The position numbers and the translations under genes are program-made. From Methanosarcina horonobensis HB-1 = JCM 15518 (GTDB lineage: Archaea; Halobacteriota; Methanosarcinia; Methanosarcinales; Methanosarcinaceae): 64,000 nt of DNA. Location of the stretch: contig NZ_CP009516.1 in the NCBI RefSeq assembly GCF_000970285.1, positions 2,211,036-2,275,035 of the forward strand, given 5' to 3'. The number at the start of each line of letters is the position of its first letter. The first letter of the stretch is position 1. Positions 8,550 through 17,947 of this stretch are shown here, piece by piece. The notes below the pieces were generated by a model. The model saw only the letters and a program-made list of their open reading frames with translations. It searched no databases and was not told the DNA's origin.

Positions 8550-9203
8550 ATGACAGATAGCGAAATATTTAGCAAGTTAACCAACGCGATTGTAACTCAG
8601 AACATCGCAGGATCCGCACAGTTAGCCCAGGAAGCCCTGGATGCAGGAATTCCACCTCTTGACATTATCACAAAGGGCCTTTCCCCAGGGATGAAGATCA
8701 TTGGGGATAAGTTCGAAGCCGCAGAGATCTTTCTGCCACAGATTATGATGTCCGGAAAAGCCATGAGCAGTGCAATGGAAATCCTTACTCCCGAACTGGA
8801 GAAAAATAAAAAAGAGGGAGAAGAAACCGGGCTTGCAATCACCTTTGTTGCAGAAGGGGACATCCACGACATAGGACACCGTCTTGTAACAACCATGCTC
8901 GGAGCAAATGGGTTTGACATTTTTGACCTCGGAGTAGACGTCCTTAATGAGACAGTTGTGGAAGAGGCTGCAAAGCACAAAGGAGAAAAGGTCTTACTTG
9001 TTGGGTCAGCCCTTATGACCACCTCCATGCTCGGCCAGAAAGACCTCATGGACAGGCTCAGGGAAGAAAACCTCAGGGATAGCGTAAAATGCATGTTCGG
9101 AGGAGCTCCGGTATCCGGCAAATGGATTGATGAGATCGGTGCTGACGCAACCGCAGAAAACGCTGCAGAAGCTGCAAAAGTTGCACTCAATATCATGAAA
9201 TAA
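8550..9203 (+). CDS. mtmC: Monomethylamine corrinoid protein MtmC
   Basis: 217 residues from ATG 8550. An open frame extends upstream, but this ATG gives the family's usual length and follows a purine-rich AAGTGATGATGGG. Residues about 5-85 form the B12-binding cap; the Rossmann-like cobalamin domain carries D104-I-H106-D-I-G, with His106 the lower axial ligand to cobalt, then 'VLLVGSALMTTSMLGQKDLMDRL' and 'MFGGAPVS'. It accepts the methyl group from monomethylamine via MtmB and passes it to coenzyme M through MtbA, feeding methanogenesis. It is cytoplasmic and co-transcribed with mtmB 19 bases downstream. Confidence 0.96.
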   Translation: MTDSEIFSKLTNAIVTQNIAGSAQLAQEALDAGIPPLDIITKGLSPGMKIIGDKFEAAEIFLPQIMMSGKAMSSAMEILTPELEKNKKEGEETGLAITFVAEGDIHDIGHRLVTTMLGANGFDIFDLGVDVLNETVVEEAAKHKGEKVLLVGSALMTTSMLGQKDLMDRLREENLRDSVKCMFGGAPVSGKWIDEIGADATAENAAEAAKVALNIMK

Positions 9204-9222
9204 CCCTGGGAGGCAAAAGCAC

Positions 9223-10599
9223 ATGACATTCAGAAAATCATTTGACTGCTATGACTTCTACGACAGGGCAAAAGTAGGAGAGAAGTGCACCCAGGATGAC
9301 TGGGACCTTATGAGAATCCCAATGAAGGCAATGGAGCTCAAGCAGAAGTACGGGCTTGACTTCAAAGGAGAGTTTGTCCCAACAGACAAAGACATGATGG
9401 AGAAACTCTTCCAGGCAGGATTTGAAATGCTCCTTGAGTGCGGTATTTACTGTACTGACACCCACAGGATAGTAAAGTACACTGAAGATGAAATCTGGGA
9501 TGCAATCAACAACGTGCAGAAGGAATTCACCCTCGGTACAGGCAGGGACGCAGTAAACGTAAGGAAGAGAAGCGTAGGCGACAAGAGGAAGCCAATTGTG
9601 CAGGGTGGTCCTACAGGTTCTCCAATCTCAGAGGATGTCTTCATGCCTGTTCACATGAGCTATGCTCTTGAGAAAGAAGTGGATACCATCGTCAATGGTG
9701 TCATGACTTCAGTCCGCGGGAAACCTCCTGTCCCAAAAAGCCCGTACGAGGTTCTTGCCGCAAAGACCGAAACCCGCCTTATAAAACAGGCATGCGCCAT
9801 GGCTGGAAGGCCTGGCATGGCTGTCTAGGGCCCAGAGACCTCCCTGTCCGCTCAGGGAAACATCTCCGCCGACTGTGCTGGCGGGATGACCTGCACGGAC
9901 AGCCACGAGGTCTCTCAACTCAACGAGCTCAAGATCGACCTTGACGCAATTGCAGTAATTGCCCATTATAACGCAAACAGCGACATCATTATGGATGAAC
10001 AGATGCCGATCTTCGGAGGTTACGCAGGCGGCATTGAAGAAACAACAATTGTTGATGTTGCAACCCACATCAATGCCTTTGTTATGAGCAACGCAAGCTG
10101 GCACCTTGACGGTCCTGTTCACATCCGCTGGGGTTCAACCAACACAAGGGAAACCCTTACCATTGCAGGCTGGGCATGTGCAACAATCTCAGAATTTACT
10201 GACATGCTCTCAGGAAACCAGTACTACCCATGTGCAGGACCATGTACCGAGATGTGTCTCCTCGAAGCCTCAGCCCAGTCCATAACTGACACGGCATCAG
10301 GAAGAGAAATTCTCTCTGGTGTTGCTTCTGCAAAGGGTGTCGTAACTGACAAGACAACAGGTATGGAAGCCAGAATGATGGGAGAAGTAGCAAGAGCAAC
10401 TGCAGGTGTCGAAATCTCGGAGATTAACAGAATCCTCGACAAGCTTGTTGCACTCTATGAGAAGAACTATGCAAGTGCACCGGCAGGAAAGACTTTCCAG
10501 GAATGCTACGACGTAAAGACAATTACCCCAACTGACGAATACATGCAGGTCTATGACGGAGCAAGAAAGAAGCTCGAAGACCTTGGACTTGTATTCTAA
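9223..10599 (+). CDS. mtmB: Monomethylamine methyltransferase MtmB, with in-frame amber codon for pyrrolysine
   Basis: 458 residues when the TAG at 9826-9828 (codon 202) is read through; without readthrough translation would stop at 201 residues. The frame continues unchanged and both halves match the family along their length (start 'MTFRKSFDCYDFYDRAKVGE', end 'DGARKKLEDLGLVF'). Known: in MtmB the residue at this place is pyrrolysine, whose imine binds methylamine and presents the methyl to Co(I)-MtmC. GGGAGG precedes the ATG. The gene sits directly after mtmC in one operon. pylT, pylS and pylBCD are not in this window and must lie elsewhere. Confidence 0.97.
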
Positions 10600-10617
10600 A
10601 CCGAAAATTAGAAATCA

Positions 10618-10647
10618 ACTGATTCGGGCTTTCAATCCCGGATCAGT
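10618..10647 (+). terminator. Strong hairpin after mtmB
   Basis: ACTGATTCGGG and CCCGGATCAGT pair over 11 bases with one G-U and an 8-base loop, starting 19 bases after the mtmB stop. No long T-run follows directly, although T-rich DNA comes about 25 bases later, so it may end transcription or stabilise the mRNA 3' end. Confidence 0.6.
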
Positions 10648-10728
10648 CATTTCTCTGAGAATAATCTCTCTGTGTAATTTTTTCGCTTTTCGATAGTAGC
10701 TGTTCAGGGATTAGAACAAAGTTACTGA

Positions 10729-10974
10729 TTATTTTTCTTCTGGTTCCCTGGTACAGTAATACGAATCACTAAACCCAACTCTGTTTGCAACAGGACAGCT
10801 CGAACATATGCATCCTTTTTCTTCGCTTATGTATCTGCTTTTTGGTATCGTTTCAAAGCAAAATCCACCTCTTTCTCCGCCTTCAATCCACGAAGGACAG
10901 TCAGGGCAGATACACATCTGTGTGACAATTTCTTCCTGCTTTGTAATCGGCAAAGTATGCGTAGTTCCCTCCAT
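10729..10974 (-). CDS. DUF2769 cysteine-rich protein
   Basis: 81 residues with eight cysteines in paired CxC/CxxC groups: 'CICPDCPSW' near 22, 'GFCFE' near 37, 'KGCICSSCPV' near 54 and 'YYCT' near 73. This spacing is the DUF2769 signature common in Methanosarcinales and suggests zinc or iron-sulfur binding; function is undescribed. It converges on mtmB and has its own upstream AT-rich promoter. Confidence 0.8.
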   Translation of the reverse strand: MEGTTHTLPITKQEEIVTQMCICPDCPSWIEGGERGGFCFETIPKSRYISEEKGCICSSCPVANRVGFSDSYYCTREPEEK

Positions 10975-11686
10975 ATAATTTCCCTCTGTTCCATGAGCTC
11001 GTTTTACCCAGAAATAATATTAGCCTTTATCTTTTAAAAAATCTGTCATTTGAGAAACCACAGACTTTCTTTTTCTTCTAGCCATGGCTTTCAATTCTTT
11101 TCACTTCTCTCAGGAAGAAGAGAATTCGGAACTTCGGGCACTTCAGAAAGCAAAAGTCAGTGGTGTAAAGTGCTTTAATTTCTGATTATTGTTCAGGAAT
11201 TGAGACGCCCGAGAGACCCATTGATAGCGTATTTTAGGAAGGTAGTTGAAAAGAAGAGTTTAAAGCTTGATTTAGATTGTTAAAGGTTTGCTAAAATAAT
11301 TCTGAAATTATATTTACATAGTTTGCAAATATAAAAAGTTTTTGAGTGAGATACGAGTTTTTTTTATCTCTTTTTATCTCTTACAGTATAACTTGATACT
11401 TTATTTTCTAAACTTTCAGTATAATAGTTGATTAGATTTATCTTATACAAAAAATCTGTATGAACTCCAATCTGTATTATCCTTTTCCGTATTTTATACT
11501 CTATAGATTATTTTATATAAATCCTTACGTTTTTATAGGCAGCTTGGTTTATTTTTTAATAGGGAAGAAAGTAGGTTAAGTTCCGTCAACTTATGTAAAG
11601 TTCCTTCAAGTATTGTTAAGATTCGATAAAAAATTCCTATAGATAGTTTCTACAAGTTCTGACAAACGACAGTGGGGTAGATTGTT
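10975..11686. other. Intergenic region, no gene seen
   Basis: About 710 AT-rich bases. A 33-codon frame at 11084-11185 has no ribosome site and I reject it. Between 11330 and 11560 there are several TATA-like runs, and 'AAGTTCC(G/T)TCAA' occurs twice at about 11577-11612, just upstream of the secreted-protein gene, possibly a regulatory direct repeat. Confidence 0.4.
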
Positions 11687-12250
11687 ATGAACAGAGATAA
11701 GGTTTTTTACCTGTGGATAGCCGCAGGACTCTTCATCACTCTGGCCGTGTTTCCGGCTTCAGCCGAAACAGCTACTGGAGATAGCATAATTCTTGCAAAT
11801 GAGACCGGAGAAATAAATTTCACAGAATATTCGACGACTTCGTATAATGAAACCGAGGTTATTGAAACTGAGCTGGGGCTTGGCTTCAAATTTCTTGCAT
11901 CCATGCTTCGCCTGCTTCACCTCAACCTGAATCTTATGAATGAAACTCTCAATGAGCACTCCGAGGAATATCCTTTCCTGCAGTCCACAATAGAGGGAAC
12001 GGCTACAGGTATAGATGCTGTGGATTCAGCAGTTATTTTCGTGGATGATCCCACTAACATGACTAAAGCGAATGCCACTATGCACACCTTTGATGATGCT
12101 ATTGCGGACCTGAACGCAAGCCTGGTATATCCTCAGGACATGCTGGATGCTGCAAATGCAACCCTCGGGCAGCCTGAAGCTACTACACCTATACTTGAAG
12201 ACATGTACAAAATAACAAAGGCGATGGTTACGGTTTATGACCACATTTAA
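11687..12250 (+). CDS. Secreted or membrane-anchored protein of unknown function
   Basis: 187 residues. An N-terminal signal peptide is clear: MNRDK, a hydrophobic core of about 18 residues, and a VFPASA-ETA cleavage site near residue 26. The mature part has many N-x-S/T sequons (for example NETG, NFTE, NETE, NMTK, NATM, NASL, NATL), consistent with an N-glycosylated surface protein. Heptad-like Leu/Met runs around 70-90 suggest helices. I recognise no family. It is followed by an AT-rich gap and is monocistronic. Confidence 0.75.
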   Translation: MNRDKVFYLWIAAGLFITLAVFPASAETATGDSIILANETGEINFTEYSTTSYNETEVIETELGLGFKFLASMLRLLHLNLNLMNETLNEHSEEYPFLQSTIEGTATGIDAVDSAVIFVDDPTNMTKANATMHTFDDAIADLNASLVYPQDMLDAANATLGQPEATTPILEDMYKITKAMVTVYDHI

Positions 12251-12550
12251 AATTTAACAGCTAAAAGGGGACCTGCGAAATATTATATTTTTTCGTGACA
12301 AATCCCGAATCTTCTATTTTTTGTCTTTATAATTCCTGGCCGTTCATTTTACCGGAAGATATTTTTTTGAGGAACTGAGTTTGTTTCTACCTGTTAAGCG
12401 ATCCCGCAAGGTTAAGTCCACAGCTTTTAACAAAAAACTAAAAATTTTAACTATAGTCTCTGAAAAGAGTATGAAAAGAGTATAAAACTCATACAATTGT
12501 TTTAGCGCTTCCAAGAGAACCTCAATCCTGAAAAGGGTTAACAGAATCGC

Positions 12551-12720
12551 AAATTTTTTACTGGATAACTGATCAGGTATTTTTTACCGGATAGCTGATT
12601 AGGTATTACCATCATCTCTATTCCAACCCCTTTGTTTCTTATGGAAAATTTTGAGTCAGATGTTCTACAACCATCGAAAAAATCTCAAAAATATACTCTT
12701 AGACCTCAATGAATTAAATA
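12551..12720. repeat. Dispersed noncoding repeat, copy A, with a 26-bp tandem duplication
   Basis: The block around 12615-12653 (TATTCCAACCCCTTTGTTTC then TTATGGAAAATTTTG) recurs with about 80 percent identity at 17627-17662, in the same orientation. Copy A also has two 26-bp tandem units (12555-12580 and 12581-12606, TTTTTACYGGATARCTGATY followed by AGGTAT). The remaining gap 12251-12787 holds no gene. The repeats lie just outside the debranching-enzyme gene on one side and the LLM oxidoreductase gene on the other. Confidence 0.75.
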
Positions 12721-12787
12721 ACCCTCTTTTCATCAGGAACAGTATGTTAATAGAATCAAACATTGATTAACTCCTTAATCCTGACCA

Positions 12788-14857
12788 TCAGTCTGATAAT
12801 CTAACTTCTGAACGGCCTTTTCCTACAAATACAGAAAAATTTTTATCGAACAGCCTGATGTTTTCTACACAAATGTCCTCAATTGCTGCAGGCAAATGCG
12901 AATTTATTCTTATATTCTCTTTTTTACGGTCAGGTTCCAGCCCTAAAATCAGTCGTAAAAACAATATGCTTGAACCGGCAGCCCATGCCTGCGGTAAGGA
13001 TGAGGTTGGATAGCTTACTGGAAAATCAACTTCGGATCTTTGATAACCTGCAAATACTTCGGGAAATCTATTATCGAAATATTTAGATGCTTCCAGTAGA
13101 TTTACTATTATTCTATTTGCTTCATCTCTATATCCGTACCTTATAAGCCCCTCTGCAATCAAACTATTATCGTGAGGCCATACAGTTCCATTATGATATT
13201 CTATAGGGTTATATCCTCTATCCTGAATGGATAATGTCCGAATTCCCCAGCCACTGTAAAGATGACTGCTCATCAATTGTTTAACAATAATTTCAGCCTT
13301 ATCATCATCCACTATCCCGCTCCAGAGAAGATGTCCCATGTTCGACGTCATCGAATCGATTTTTTCCTTGTTTTTATCCAGTCCAAGAGCGAAATATCCT
13401 CCTCTATCCTCAATCCAGAAATCTTTATTAAAGCGCCGTTTTAACTTTTTGACATCATTTCTTAACTTTTCTGCAAGAGCCGGATCATCCCAGACTTCTT
13501 CTGCTAGTTCAGCGAGCCTTAGCTTTGCATCATAAACATATCCCTGAAACTCAACCGTAGCTATAGGAGGTTCAGCAAGCCTTGCATTACTGAAGATCAT
13601 GCTTGTACTCGAATCTTTCCAGCAGTGATTATCAAGCCCTTCTTTGGATCTTCTCTGGTATTCTATGTATCCGTCCCCGTCCATATCTCCATAATTGTCA
13701 ATCCAGTTAAGAGCTTTTAACGCTGGCTCCTTAAATTCATTAACTAGTTCTTTATTACCTGTCCACCTAAAAGCCTCATGAAGCAGAATAAGGAATAACT
13801 GGCAGGAATCAGCAGCTCCAAAGTATGGGCTATAAGGTTTTTCTCCCAGTAGCGTTTTCTCTCCGAATCTCAGTTCATGAAGAATTTTTCCGGGTTCTTC
13901 ATCCCTAAAATCATTATATCCTTTTCCCTGAAGCCTAGCTAAATTCCTTAATGTAGTAAACGCGATATCCGGAGCAATAAAGCAGCATTGATAAGACGTA
14001 ATCAGGCTATCACGCCCAAATAAAGCCATATACCATGGCATACCTGCTGCGATTACAGGTTTATTCTCCGGGTCTAGGTAAAATCTGAGTGCAGCTAAAT
14101 CCATTAGGCTGCGTTCATATGTTTTTGATAAAATGCTGCAGTGTCCGGTTAATCTTGGGACCTGGTTTGCCCACTCCTGTAAGGGTTTATGTATAATGGG
14201 TTCATTTTTATCAAGGTCTTCGCATAAATATTCCGGCTCTTTAACTTTATCCTCCCAGACAGGCCGGATTGTCAGGCAGGTTCTCCATACACCTTTTGCA
14301 GGAATATTAATTTTAAAACTTATCTTTTTATTTTCTATTTCTGCACCTGGCTCACATTGAATTACAGTCTTCCTGCATATTCCATTAACCTGATATACGA
14401 AAATATGCTGGTTTTTTTCCGAATTAATCTCAATAACAGGTTTTCCTTCAGGACTCTGTGCTCTTTTTAACTCTATTATATCTACAAAGTCAGCATCAAG
14501 CTGTATTGATAAAGTCAGATCCACAGGCTCAGTTTTATAATTATGTATTATGATTTCTTCTCTGGCTCCGTTACCTACTGCACGTTTTCTAATAATTGTA
14601 ATAGGATGAGCTTCAAATATAGATTCGAACGGGAGAGTAGCATAATGGGTTGACCAGAAATAGTTTACTTCTTTTGCGCTCAGTATGGATAAATCCAGGT
14701 CATTTATTTTCAAAATTAGCTCTGATAAAAATCGTGTGTCCCTGAAGAAGAAACCAAGGTTACCAGTATCCTTCTGATATATATTCCCAACAGAATCTGA
14801 GATGATGAATGTTTCTCCGTTGACGATTCTTATTTCAGATTTTGTTTGATAAGTCAC
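12788..14857 (-). CDS. Amylo-alpha-1,6-glucosidase (glycogen-debranching-like glycoside hydrolase)
   Basis: 689 residues. An N-terminal beta domain at about 1-215 begins 'IRIVNGETFIISDSVGNIY' with 'GLFFRDTRFLSE'-type sequence (here GFFFRDTRFLSE), the bacterial/archaeal debranching N-domain. The C-terminal (alpha/alpha)6 barrel at about 245-660 has 'MPWYMALFGRDSLITSYQ' near 275, 'GRD' being the expected acidic site, and 'NGTVWPHDNSLIAEGL' near 570. Family members remove alpha-1,6 branches of glycogen-like or related glucans. No signal peptide: cytoplasmic. No other glycogen gene is adjacent, and the gene lies inside the repeat-bracketed block. Confidence 0.88.
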   Translation of the reverse strand: MTYQTKSEIRIVNGETFIISDSVGNIYQKDTGNLGFFFRDTRFLSELILKINDLDLSILSAKEVNYFWSTHYATLPFESIFEAHPITIIRKRAVGNGAREEIIIHNYKTEPVDLTLSIQLDADFVDIIELKRAQSPEGKPVIEINSEKNQHIFVYQVNGICRKTVIQCEPGAEIENKKISFKINIPAKGVWRTCLTIRPVWEDKVKEPEYLCEDLDKNEPIIHKPLQEWANQVPRLTGHCSILSKTYERSLMDLAALRFYLDPENKPVIAAGMPWYMALFGRDSLITSYQCCFIAPDIAFTTLRNLARLQGKGYNDFRDEEPGKILHELRFGEKTLLGEKPYSPYFGAADSCQLFLILLHEAFRWTGNKELVNEFKEPALKALNWIDNYGDMDGDGYIEYQRRSKEGLDNHCWKDSSTSMIFSNARLAEPPIATVEFQGYVYDAKLRLAELAEEVWDDPALAEKLRNDVKKLKRRFNKDFWIEDRGGYFALGLDKNKEKIDSMTSNMGHLLWSGIVDDDKAEIIVKQLMSSHLYSGWGIRTLSIQDRGYNPIEYHNGTVWPHDNSLIAEGLIRYGYRDEANRIIVNLLEASKYFDNRFPEVFAGYQRSEVDFPVSYPTSSLPQAWAAGSSILFLRLILGLEPDRKKENIRINSHLPAAIEDICVENIRLFDKNFSVFVGKGRSEVRLSD

Positions 14858-15118
14858 GGTTTTGTCCCCTCACAGCCTTAGTCATTATGAACAATGAGAT
14901 CTCTATAAATATTGAATATGCGGTGAACAGCAAAGAGGAATTCTGGTAAAAGAGTTGTACCAGCATCAAAGATTCTTTGAACCACAAGCGAGCAAATGAA
15001 CAGGCGTGCAGTCCCACTCCGTACCGCCTGTTTTGATACAGGGGCAGTAGCTACCCTTTCCGATTCATACGATAATTAAAGGATATACAGTCTCCCTAAA
15101 AAGACTCAAAGGACATAA

Positions 15119-15311
15119 TTATCTCCTTAAAATAACTCTTACAGGAGCCCCATCAGTATTTATTTTTATGGGTAGTGCAATGAGCTCATATTCTCCTGGC
15201 TCTGTATTCAGGAGATTTACCCCTTCAATAACTACAACATTATTCAGGATTCTCAGGCATTACAATTGTGCCTTCGTCTATATCGAGGCTTATATCAATA
15301 ATTTCCGTCAT
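15119..15311 (-). pseudogene. Cyclase-family (kynurenine-formamidase-like) gene with the middle deleted
   Basis: From ATG at 15311 (GGGGAG upstream) the first 23 codons read 'MTEIIDISLDIDEGTIVMPE', the usual N-terminus of cyclase/formamidase proteins, then a stop. In another frame the sequence continues as '...EGVNLLNTEPGEYELIALP' and ends 'GAPVRVILRR' at 15119, the usual C-terminus. The family is normally about 200 residues with HxGTHxD and other metal ligands between these ends; here roughly 130-150 residues including all ligands are missing. A single deletion explains it. Confidence 0.8.
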
Positions 15312-15516
15312 TCCTGATACTCCCCAACAAATCTCCATAGTAAATGTCGATCCCGGTAAAAGATAGTAAAATTGTTTAAAATCATTTAGCTGATATCAGA
15401 GATTCAACAATGACAAATGTAATAAATGAATCTCTATATAAACAGTTATTATCTTGCTTTTTATCTTAATATTTAACCTGATTTCTAAATCGAAGCAGAA
15501 GCAAGGGAATAATCTA

Positions 15517-16521
15517 ATGGGTAATATTAAGGGTAAAATTCCAGCAGCGCCAGAGGGATCAGAGAGATTAAAATGGATTGGCCCAGGCATTATCTGGATG
15601 ATCTCGGCTATTGCCACAGGAGAGCTTATTTTTACACCGAGAATATCCTCTCTTTATGGCTATGCCGTATTATGGGCACTAATAATAGCAATACTACTTA
15701 AAGGACTTATAGCAAGAGAGATCGGACGATATGCAGTTGTTACGGGAGGTTCTCTTTTACATGGCATAAAAAACCTGCCTGGACCGGAAAACTGGGGAAT
15801 CTGGCTGATTATTCTGCCGCAAATCTTTGTTGCCGTTACAACCATTGCAGGCATGGCAGGAGCAACCGGGACAGCTCTGATTCTTATTTTCCCTGGAAAC
15901 TTTATTCTCTGGAGTATCATAGCACTTATAGTTTCACTAATTCTTGTGGCTTTTGGTAAGTACAAAGCTGTTGAGTGGACATCTATTTTGATGACCGGGG
16001 TTATTGCTGTCGCCTTATTCATTGCTTCTGTATCGGTCTTCCCAGGCTTTGCAACTTTAGCTGGAGGATTATTGCCACAGTCACCTGAAAACGCAGAGTT
16101 CTCCGAGTTGCTCCCCTGGCTCGGATTTATGATGTCAGGTGCAGCGGGGCTAATTTGGTACTCTTACTGGTTATCAGCCAGAGGCTATGGTGCAGCGAAG
16201 TACACTGACCCTGATAACCCGGAGTTATTGGATTTTTCAATACTGGAAGCTGAGGACAGGCAGAACCTTAGAAAATGGGTAACTGTTATGACCGGGTCAA
16301 CAGTTGCAGCAGTAATGCTTGTTCTAATAATATTGATATCACTTATGATTCTTGGAAGCCAGCTGCTCAGGCCTGAAGGACTGGTGCCCGAAGGGCCGGA
16401 TGTCACCCGAGTATTAAGCCAGCTTCTGGGCGGAGTTTGGGGATCTGTAGGAGCCTGGCTTTTAATAGTTGCATCATTCTTTGCAGGCTATTATATTTTT
16501 GAGGAGTTTCTTATGAGCTGA
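15517..16521 (+). CDS. Nramp-family divalent metal transporter, truncated at the C-terminus
   Basis: 334 residues from ATG 15517 (AAGGGAA upstream). About eight or nine membrane segments are seen. The first segment 'GPGIIWMISAIATGELIFTP' is in the place of the Nramp DPGN motif but lacks it, as in distant Nramp relatives. 'GMAGATGTALIL' lies near 120. The protein ends abruptly after 'LLIVASFFAGYYIFEEFLMS', inside what is normally a mid-late segment; usual family length is above 400. It may be inactive or a decayed copy. It converges on the LLM gene three bases away. Confidence 0.7.
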   Translation: MGNIKGKIPAAPEGSERLKWIGPGIIWMISAIATGELIFTPRISSLYGYAVLWALIIAILLKGLIAREIGRYAVVTGGSLLHGIKNLPGPENWGIWLIILPQIFVAVTTIAGMAGATGTALILIFPGNFILWSIIALIVSLILVAFGKYKAVEWTSILMTGVIAVALFIASVSVFPGFATLAGGLLPQSPENAEFSELLPWLGFMMSGAAGLIWYSYWLSARGYGAAKYTDPDNPELLDFSILEAEDRQNLRKWVTVMTGSTVAAVMLVLIILISLMILGSQLLRPEGLVPEGPDVTRVLSQLLGGVWGSVGAWLLIVASFFAGYYIFEEFLMS

Positions 16522-16523
16522 AT

Positions 16524-17507
16524 TCAGTTGAATTCCTTTTTAATTACAGGAAGAACTTTCTCTCCAAAATCCTCTATAAATCTCTCCTGCTCAAGATTGG
16601 CATTATGCAGAATGATATTACTGAATCCAAGCTCGATATCTTTTTGAATCCACTCTATATGATTTTCCGGCTCAGAAGAAATCCTTATATGTTCGTCCAG
16701 GTCATCGGGTCTTATATATTTTGCAGCTGCATCAAACTGCTCAGGAGTATAGATCTCCTCTTCAACAATACTTTCGATAGTATTGTTTTTCCACTGCTCA
16801 TATGCTCCCTGTCGAGCTTTCTCATCGGTATTGGAATATGAAAGGTGAACCTGCAAGTACATGGGTTTGCCTTCTCCGCCGCCTGCATGAAAAGCATCTA
16901 CCATTTTCCGAAGTTTTTCATAAGGCTGAGACACCGTCACCATTCCATCTGCCCAGCCGCCTATCCATTTTGCAGTCTCAGGAGTAAGGGCTGCTCCAAT
17001 AATCTTTGGTGTAACTCCAGGTTGAACATACAGCTTTGCTTCTTCTACAGTTATGTGGGTCCCGTAATAAGTCACTGTATCTCCTGCAAACAATGATCTT
17101 ATTACTTCTACGCATTCCTGTAGCCTTTCATTTCTCTCAAATTTGGAAGGATACAAATCTCCGGTTATTCGCTCGTTTAAAGCCTGCCCGCTTCCAAGTG
17201 CCATCCAGAACCTGCCAGGAAACATTTCAGCCAGGGTCGCTGCAGCCTGAGCAATAATTGCAGGATGGTATCTCTGTCCCGGAGCGTTCACAACTCCAAA
17301 CTCAAGTGATGTAGCCTGCATGGCTGCTCCCAGCCAGGACCATGCAAAACCGTTTCCACCCTGTTCAGCCTGCTTACTGCTCCAGGGTTTAAAGTGGTCA
17401 GAAGATAAAGCTCCGGTAAATCCGGCTTTTTCAGCTAACTGAACCCAGTTTAAAAGCTCCCCGGGCCTGAACTGCTCATGAGAAACGTGATACGAAAACC
17501 CCACCAT
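16524..17507 (-). CDS. F420-dependent LLM-class oxidoreductase (G6PDH-like family)
   Basis: 327 residues, full length for the family. Markers: 'GFSYHVSHEQFRPGELLNW' at the start, 'SSDHFKPW' near 36, 'RYHPAIIAQAAATLAEMFPG' near 79, 'RFWMALGSGQALNE' near 99 and 'PKIIGAALTPETAKWIGGWA' near 170. The TIM-barrel LLM family uses F420 or FMN; this subgroup resembles F420-dependent glucose-6-phosphate dehydrogenase and mesaconyl/aldehyde reductase relatives. Methanogens have abundant F420. Substrate unknown. The gene lies inside the block flanked by direct repeats; the nearby debranching enzyme could hint at sugar metabolism, but that is weak. Confidence 0.85.
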   Translation of the reverse strand: MVGFSYHVSHEQFRPGELLNWVQLAEKAGFTGALSSDHFKPWSSKQAEQGGNGFAWSWLGAAMQATSLEFGVVNAPGQRYHPAIIAQAAATLAEMFPGRFWMALGSGQALNERITGDLYPSKFERNERLQECVEVIRSLFAGDTVTYYGTHITVEEAKLYVQPGVTPKIIGAALTPETAKWIGGWADGMVTVSQPYEKLRKMVDAFHAGGGEGKPMYLQVHLSYSNTDEKARQGAYEQWKNNTIESIVEEEIYTPEQFDAAAKYIRPDDLDEHIRISSEPENHIEWIQKDIELGFSNIILHNANLEQERFIEDFGEKVLPVIKKEFN

Positions 17508-17580
17508 AAAAATTCCTTATTACTTATTACACATAAATGTAATTGAAGGCAATAATTATCTGAGAAGAGAATAATCCGAT

Positions 17581-17730
17581 CGCAGGTTTTTTACCAAAAA
17601 ATTAATCAGGTATTGTCATATTGTCGTATTCCAACCCCTTTATTTCTCATGGAAAATTTTGGAACAGATTTTTCATGATTTCTGAAAAGGTTAAAAATAT
17701 ACCCTTAACCCTCAGCAATTAAACATTCAA
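17581..17730. repeat. Dispersed noncoding repeat, copy B
   Basis: Matches copy A at 12551-12720 in the same orientation: TTTTTACC...AATCAGGTATTGTCAT, TATTCCAACCCCTTTATTTC, CATGGAAAATTTTGG and AAAAATATACCCTTA are shared with small changes. No coding potential is seen in either copy. Confidence 0.75.
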
Positions 17731-17859
17731 CTTTTCAAAGTCGCAGACATCCTGCGTGTTCAGTTTAGATAAAGCGCATGGAAAATTTAAATTTTTAATT
17801 CTTTAAGCAGTACTTGATAAATTCAGAAAGAGTAACTATTCCGGGGAAACTGAGTATCT

Positions 17860-17912
17860 TTTCCCGACCGTTCTTGTCACGCTCCACGGAGGAGAGCGAT
17901 CTGTCCCAAAAA
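17860..17912. repeat. Dispersed repeat CCGTTCTTGTC-CGCTC-ACG-AGGAGAGCGATC, copy 1
   Basis: The stretch 'CCGTTCTTGTCACGCTCCAC' followed by 'GGAGGAGAGCGATC' recurs at 51448-51482 with four changes, and a weaker relative is at about 60057-60090. In both clear copies it is followed by TC-CAAAA and a purine-rich tail. Copy 1 directly abuts the 5'-truncated transposase remnant. Confidence 0.6.
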
Positions 17913-17947
17913 GAAGAAAATAGGAAGACAAAAGAGAAAAGCCAGAT

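Noticed and set aside
8597-9229. 210-codon reverse open frame across mtmC
   Set aside because: Antisense of a certain gene; Ser/Ala/Phe-rich composition typical of such shadows.
9826-9828. Nonsense mutation making mtmB a pseudogene
   Set aside because: The TAG is at the known pyrrolysine position and the frame downstream is perfectly conserved.
11084-11185. 33-codon frame as a small gene
   Set aside because: No ribosome site, no hydrophobic segment or motif, low-complexity context.
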